From an uncultured Acidimicrobiaceae bacterium (GTDB taxonomy: Bacteria > Actinomycetota > Acidimicrobiia > Acidimicrobiales > MedAcidi-G1): 18,068 nucleotides of DNA. The notes below the pieces were generated by a model. That model worked only from the letters and a program-made list of their open reading frames with translations, ran no database searches and was not told the DNA's origin. The stretch spans positions 1 to 18,068 of the forward strand of contig CAJXIS010000004.1 of the NCBI GenBank assembly GCA_913054115.1, in the 5' to 3' direction. The translations under genes and the position numbers were made by a program. Position 1 is the stretch's first letter, and each line of letters starts with the position of its first letter. Shown here one piece after another: positions 14,100 to 18,068 of this stretch.

Positions 14100-15299
14100 T
14101 CAGGCCGGTTCGCCGTCGGGCGGCGGCACGAGCGGCTCGATCCCCCGCCGACGCCATGCCTCCTCGGCCCGCGAGACGACCTCCCGCAGCGGCAGGCCCA
14201 GTCGCCGTGCGGCCCTGGCGGCGTCGTCGTGCTCGACCTTGGCCCTGCCGGCAGTGACCTTCATGCCGATGGGCTCGCCACCGACCTCGACCTCGTCCAT
14301 GGACCGGGCAGCCGGCCAACGCTCGAGGGTGTGGCCCCGGACCCCGAGCGACCCCGTCTCGGAGGTGAGGACGGCCGCCACCTCGCCGACCCGGCTCGGA
14401 TCGCAGAGCGTGCTGACCACGTGTGCGGGACGGCCCTTCTTCATCACGATCGGAGTGACCCAGGCATCGTGGGCGCCGGCTGCGAGGCACTCGGCGACGG
14501 CGTGGGCGAGGGTCTCTCCCGTGGCATCGTCGACGTTGACCTCGAGCAGTGTCACCGGCTGGCCCGGTTCGGTGGCCACCCTCGCCTCGCCGACCACGAC
14601 CTGCGTCACGTTGGGCCGGCCGTCGAGGTCGCGGCTGCCTGCCCCGAAGCCGCTGGCCCCGATCAGCATCGCCGGCATCGGCCCCCAGCTGGTCGCGGTG
14701 GCGGCCAGCAAAGCCGCACCGGTGGGTGTCGTGAGCTCGAACGGCACATCCGTGCCGTGGGTGGGCGCCCCGGCGAGCAGCGCCACGGTGGCGGGTGCAG
14801 GCACCGGGATGAGGCCGTGGGCCGAGCGGACCATGCCCGTCCCGGTTGCGACGCTGCTGGCGTGCACCTCGTCGATGCCGAGCACCTCGAGGGCGGCGCA
14901 GGTGCCGACGACGTCGACAATGCTGTCGATGGCCCCGACCTCGTGGAAGTGGACCTGCGACGGGGGCCGGTTGTGGAGCCGTCCCTCGACCTCGGCGAGT
15001 GCATTGAACGCTGCGAGCGCCCGACGAGTCACGCGTTCGGGAAGGTCGGCCTCTTCGATCATGGCCGTGATGTTGCCCGCCGTGCGGTGGACGGTGGTCT
15101 CCTCGGCGTGGACCCGTGCCCTGGTGGCGGCGATGCCGCAGCGCAGCACCGGTTCGAACTCGAGCTCCCAGCCGCCGACCGGGAGCCGCTCGACCAGCTC
15201 GACGACCTGGTCGCCGTCGGCACCGGCATCGACGAGGGCGCCCAGCGCCATGTCGCCGGCGATCCCCGAGAAGCAGTGGAACCAGGCGAGGCGGATCAC
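14100..15299 (-). CDS. larC: Nickel-pincer cofactor biosynthesis protein LarC
   Basis: CTP-dependent nickel insertase of 399 residues that completes the nickel-pincer nucleotide cofactor used by LarA-type racemases and epimerases. Family motifs are the N-terminal FHCFSGIAGDMALGALVDAG, the VHFHEVGAIDSIVDVVG block with its metal-binding His and Glu, PVPAPATVALLAG, FELTTPTGAALL, and the EVNVDDATGE and VVSTLCDPSRV segments of the C-terminal half. Unlike the frameshifted larC1/larC2 of Lactobacillus plantarum, this is one uninterrupted frame. The GTG start overlaps the larB stop by four bases (GTGA), which implies translational coupling. No ribosome binding site is seen at the overlap. No larE or larA is in the window. 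Confidence 0.94.
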   Translation of the reverse strand: MIRLAWFHCFSGIAGDMALGALVDAGADGDQVVELVERLPVGGWELEFEPVLRCGIAATRARVHAEETTVHRTAGNITAMIEEADLPERVTRRALAAFNALAEVEGRLHNRPPSQVHFHEVGAIDSIVDVVGTCAALEVLGIDEVHASSVATGTGMVRSAHGLIPVPAPATVALLAGAPTHGTDVPFELTTPTGAALLAATATSWGPMPAMLIGASGFGAGSRDLDGRPNVTQVVVGEARVATEPGQPVTLLEVNVDDATGETLAHAVAECLAAGAHDAWVTPIVMKKGRPAHVVSTLCDPSRVGEVAAVLTSETGSLGVRGHTLERWPAARSMDEVEVGGEPIGMKVTAGRAKVEHDDAARAARRLGLPLREVVSRAEEAWRRRGIEPLVPPPDGEPA

Positions 15300-16039
15300 C
15301 TGCGCGCACCCAGTTGCCGCAGCACGGCGCAGGCGGCACCGAAGCCGTTGTCGATGCCCACCACGGTCAGGCCCGAGGCACACGACGCCAGCATGCCCAG
15401 CAGGGCCGTGACGCCCTCCAGCGAGGCGCCATAGCCGACGCTCGTCGGCACGGCTGTCACCGGCGCCCCGGTGAGGCCACCGACGACGCTGGCGAGCGCA
15501 CCCTCCATCCCGGCCACGACCACGACGGCGTCGGCCGCCTGCAACGTCTCGACCTCGGCGAGGAGGCGGTGGATGCCGGCGACGCCGACATCGGTGATGC
15601 GCACCGGTTCGAACCCGTGGGCCCACAGCACCGCTGCGCACTCGTCGGCGACCGGCAGGTCGGCGGTCCCTGCCGTGACCACGGCGACCTGCTCGGGCCG
15701 GTCGTCGGCACGCCTCCAGATCGCCGTGGATCCCCGCACGGTCCCTGCGGCATCGACGGCGAGGGCCGCTGTGACCTGCTCCTTGTCGGCCCGGGTGAGC
15801 ACCACGGGGCCGGATCCCCCGGCCAGCAGTTCGGCGACGATCAGCGCCACGTCCTCCGGGGTCTTCCCGGGCCCATAGACCGCTTCGGGCATCCCCTGCC
15901 TGATGGCCCGGTGGTGGTCGACCCGGGCATTGCCGACATCTGCGAACGGGAGGGCCCGGAGCAGACGCACCGCCTCGTCGGGTTCGACCTCGCCGCAGGC
16001 GATGCCGTCGATCAAACTGCGCAGGGCCTCGGCGTCCAT
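15296..16039 (-). CDS. larB: Nickel-pincer cofactor biosynthesis protein LarB
   Basis: LarB, 247 residues, carboxylates and hydrolyses nicotinic acid adenine dinucleotide to give the pyridinium-3,5-dicarboxylate mononucleotide that LarE then sulfurates. The N-terminal helices end in the LarB signature (LPFADVGNARVDHHRAIRQGMPEAVYGPGKTPE), and the C-terminal half is the AIR-carboxylase (PurE)-like domain with VVTAGTADLPVADECA, VVVAGMEGALASVVGGL and GVTALLGMLASCASGL. The ATG at 16039 has a GAGG core (16048-16051) eight bases upstream. It is first in the larB-larC pair, divergent from pheA; the ribosome binding site overlaps the pheA -10 on the other strand. Confidence 0.94.
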   Translation of the reverse strand: MDAEALRSLIDGIACGEVEPDEAVRLLRALPFADVGNARVDHHRAIRQGMPEAVYGPGKTPEDVALIVAELLAGGSGPVVLTRADKEQVTAALAVDAAGTVRGSTAIWRRADDRPEQVAVVTAGTADLPVADECAAVLWAHGFEPVRITDVGVAGIHRLLAEVETLQAADAVVVVAGMEGALASVVGGLTGAPVTAVPTSVGYGASLEGVTALLGMLASCASGLTVVGIDNGFGAACAVLRQLGARR

Positions 16040-16044
16040 GTCAC

Positions 16045-16050
16045 TATCCT
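16045..16050 (+). promoter_or_regulatory. -10 element (TATCCT) for pheA
   Basis: TATCCT lies eight bases before the GTG at 16059 and overlaps, on the opposite strand, the larB ribosome binding site. The divergent gap is only 19 bases. Confidence 0.5.
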
Positions 16051-16058
16051 CACCCGTC

Positions 16059-17003
16059 GTGGCCGTAGACACACCCTCGAGTCCTGCGATGCTCGCGTAC
16101 CTGGGTCCCGCTGGGACCTTCACCGAGCAGGCGCTGTTCACCCAACCCGACCTCGCCGCCCTCGACCACTTCCTGGCGCCGTCGATCTTCGACGTCCTGC
16201 GTCGCGTCTCGGCCGGCGAGGCGACCCTGGGCTTCGCCGCCATCGAGAACTCGATCGAGGGCAGCGTCAACATCACCCAGGACACCCTCACCTTCGATGC
16301 CGACCTGCTGATCCAGCGTGAGGTCGTCATCTCGGTCCAGTTGAACCTGCTGGTGTCGAGCGGGACGTCGCTGTCCGACGTGCAGCGGGTCGTGTCGTTC
16401 CCCCATGCCGTCGCCCAGTGCCGGGGCTGGCTGCGCGAACACCTCCCCGAGGCGGCCGTCGATGCGTCGAACTCCACGGCCGATGCCGCACGCCGCGTCG
16501 CCGAGGAGAACGACGGGCACACGGCGGCGATCGCACCGGGGCGGGCCGCCGAGGTGTACGGCCTCGAGATCCTGGCCCAGGACATCGAGGACCATCCCGA
16601 GAACCAGACCCGGTTCGTCCTGGTGGCAGCCGACGGCATCCCTGCCCCGACCGGCCACGACAAGACCTCGGTGGTGGTCTTCCAGCGGGCCGACCGGCCC
16701 GGCAGCCTCCTCGGGATCCTCCAGGAGTTCGCAGCCCGTTCGATCAACCTGACCCGACTCGAATCGCGCCCCACCAGGCAGGGCCTCGGCGACTACTGCT
16801 TCCTGATGGACCTCGAGGGCCACGTCGCCAACGAACTGGTCGCCGACTGCCTGCGCAACCTGCACATGAAGCACGGCCGGGTGAAGTTCCTGGGCTCGTA
16901 CCCGGCGGCCGGCAGCAACGGCGACGAGGTGCGCAGCGAGGCCTCCGCCGCCTCGCAGGCCGCCGACGCCTGGTTGGCCGACCTGCGCGGCCGCATCGGG
17001 TGA
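16059..17003 (+). CDS. pheA: Prephenate dehydratase
   Basis: Prephenate dehydratase, 314 residues, converts prephenate to phenylpyruvate for phenylalanine synthesis in the cytosol. The catalytic domain (about 11-190) shows YLGPAGTFTEQAL, AIENSIEGSVNITQD, the VVSFPHAVAQCRGWL segment, AAIAPGRAAEVYGL and the catalytic TRF motif (184-186) in NQTRFVLV. The C-terminal ACT domain (about 203-281) has RPGSLLGIL and ESRPTRQGLGDYCFLMD, the phenylalanine-binding ESRP motif, so feedback inhibition by phenylalanine is expected. No chorismate mutase domain is fused. An Ala/Ser-rich tail of about 33 residues follows. The GTG 16059 is preferred over an ATG ten codons later because of the upstream TATCCT. Confidence 0.95.
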   Translation: MAVDTPSSPAMLAYLGPAGTFTEQALFTQPDLAALDHFLAPSIFDVLRRVSAGEATLGFAAIENSIEGSVNITQDTLTFDADLLIQREVVISVQLNLLVSSGTSLSDVQRVVSFPHAVAQCRGWLREHLPEAAVDASNSTADAARRVAEENDGHTAAIAPGRAAEVYGLEILAQDIEDHPENQTRFVLVAADGIPAPTGHDKTSVVVFQRADRPGSLLGILQEFAARSINLTRLESRPTRQGLGDYCFLMDLEGHVANELVADCLRNLHMKHGRVKFLGSYPAAGSNGDEVRSEASAASQAADAWLADLRGRIG

Positions 17004-17009
17004 CCGGCC

Positions 17010-17028
17010 GCCGGCTCAGCGGGCCGGC
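17010..17028. terminator. Possible terminator hairpin between convergent genes
   Basis: GCCGGC (17010-17015) and GCCGGC (17023-17028) can pair around a seven-base loop in the 25-base gap between the pheA stop and the DUF3604-like stop. The ten-base block CCGGCTCAGC is also duplicated here (17011-17020 and 17024-17033). No T tract is present, so termination is uncertain. Confidence 0.35.
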
Positions 17029-18068
17029 TCAGCTGAACACGTAGATGGGGCTCGACCAGGCCACGTGCCCGTCTTCCTGGACGATCCGGACGTAGAAGGC
17101 GTTGTCCCGGGCGCCAGGACCTCCGGTATCGAGTATCGGCAGGCGCCGCTCCAGCCGGACCGTCCGATGGGGGTTCCGGTCCGGGAGCCGGAACACCGAG
17201 AGTCGACGACCCAGGCCGCCGGCCTCGTACCGGCGGTCCTCGTAGCCGATCTCCGCGACGGGGATCTCGGCGGTCACCAGGTCGGTGTCGATGCGCAGTG
17301 TGCCTCCCGTCGGGTCGGCCAGCAGCGCTTCGAAGCCCCCATGGCCTCCGGTGGTAAGAGCGGTCCACCGCAGGGTGCCGGGGCCCTCATGGTCGAAGCG
17401 CTTGTCCAGGTTGTAGCGGTTGACCGGAACGGCCGACTCGAAGGCGTTGCCGTCGAGGGTCGCCGTGCCGTCCCAGATGGTCTCGCGACCACGACCGCGG
17501 TACTCCGAGCCCTCCCAGACGACGCGGATCCGCCGACCCAGCTGGTCCTCCCGGTAGGGGCGGAAGGTCTCGAGGGTGTCGAGCCCGTTCCGGATGTCGA
17601 TGCGCTCGATCGGTGCGGTGCCGAGCACGTCGACCGTCAGGGTGATGGCGTCGTCGTCCGAGCGCACGATGTCGCCCATCATCGCCTCGTCCACCGGGCG
17701 GCTCCCGGCGGACCCCAGCAGCGGGTCGGACTCGAAGATCTCGGCGTCGCCGTCGAAGCGGGCCGTGACGTCGAGGACCATCCGGCAGCCGGTGGTGCCG
17801 TAGTGGTGGCGTCGCCGGAGGGCGTCGGCGAGCCCCTGTCGGGTCAGTTCCGTTGCCAGCATGCAGGTGAGCCCGCCGAACGAGCCGAAGCTGGTGGCAC
17901 CCGGGTGGCTGGCGCCGGGCCGCCCCTTGTGGCCGTCCGAGTTGGCCAGGACCCCGACCCGGTGGCCGCCCCGGAAGGCATCCTCGAGCAGCCATTCGAA
18001 GCTGCCCCATGCGGAGTGCACCTCGACCCCGGTCTCGAGTCGCACATCGTGGGCATAGTCGATGTCGG
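17029..18068 (-). CDS. PHP/DUF3604-like protein, 5' part outside window
   Basis: C-terminal part (about 345 residues) of a larger protein; the frame stays open to the right edge and has no start that must be used, so the gene is partial. The visible N part VEVHSAWGSFEWLLEDAFRGG and LANSDGHKGRPGASHPGATSFGSFGGLTC contains the His and SDGH metal-site motifs seen in DUF3604 proteins of the PHP phosphoesterase superfamily. The rest is beta-rich, with a YGTTGCRMVLDV segment and an ending VAWSSPIYV common in these proteins. They are large metal-dependent hydrolase-like proteins of unknown substrate, common in marine bacteria. It converges on pheA with a 25-base gap. Confidence 0.8.
   Translation of the reverse strand, partial: DIDYAHDVRLETGVEVHSAWGSFEWLLEDAFRGGHRVGVLANSDGHKGRPGASHPGATSFGSFGGLTCMLATELTRQGLADALRRRHHYGTTGCRMVLDVTARFDGDAEIFESDPLLGSAGSRPVDEAMMGDIVRSDDDAITLTVDVLGTAPIERIDIRNGLDTLETFRPYREDQLGRRIRVVWEGSEYRGRGRETIWDGTATLDGNAFESAVPVNRYNLDKRFDHEGPGTLRWTALTTGGHGGFEALLADPTGGTLRIDTDLVTAEIPVAEIGYEDRRYEAGGLGRRLSVFRLPDRNPHRTVRLERRLPILDTGGPGARDNAFYVRIVQEDGHVAWSSPIYVFS

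Noticed and set aside
13185..15434. Long plus-strand open frame of 749 codons
   Set aside because: It lies opposite larC, the MBL-fold gene and the acuI-like gene, all with clear motifs. Long antisense frames are expected at this GC content.

Overview
The window is GC-rich DNA from an actinobacterium. The evidence is a CrgA division protein, a PknB-type PASTA kinase beside a PP2C phosphatase and an FHA protein, a luciferase-like F420-family oxidoreductase, frequent GTG starts, and many starts that look leaderless. I infer a lineage outside the mycobacteria, perhaps Acidimicrobiia; this is a guess from gene style. Neither tRNA gene encodes its complete CCA end.

Layout. At 1-69 lies a tRNA-Ala(TGC) cut by the window edge. 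From 86 to 2936 are two divergent short-chain dehydrogenases and a DUF7064-like protein. At 2991-3580 is a VapBC toxin-antitoxin pair. From 3596 to 6234 (minus strand) is a tightly packed operon in the order doxX-like, phosphotransferase, acetylpolyamine amidohydrolase. A small membrane zinc-ribbon protein (6306-6557) converges on crgA (6675-6947), and the gap between them holds an inverted pair of DnaA boxes. Then come trpG/pabA (7040-7618), pknB (7638-9662), pstP (9733-10614), fhaB (10643-11056) and tRNA-Leu(CAG) (11144-11227). From 11252 to 16039 on the minus strand run larB, larC, an MBL-fold hydrolase, an AcuI/YhdH-type reductase and an LLM oxidoreductase. pheA (16059-17003) is divergent from larB. 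A PHP/DUF3604-like gene leaves the window at its right edge.

How it fits together. The order tRNA-Ala ... crgA ... trpG ... pknB ... pstP, fhaB ... tRNA-Leu matches the origin-proximal block of Mycobacterium tuberculosis. Here pknA, pbpA, rodA and fhaA are missing from the block, and about 6 kb of accessory genes sit between tRNA-Ala and crgA. CrgA, PknB, PstP and FhaB form a division and cell-wall signalling module. TrpG/PabA and PheA belong to aromatic amino acid and folate synthesis. LarB and LarC make the nickel-pincer cofactor. No mobile element, CRISPR array or rRNA was seen. No gene-free stretch exceeds 300 bases; the longest gap is 117 bases (6558-6674).

A recurring signal is a TAnnnT hexamer 6-8 bases before an ATG or GTG start, found at nine genes, while genes inside operons more often have a Shine-Dalgarno sequence or overlap their neighbour. 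This suggests extensive leaderless transcription and was used to choose several starts.
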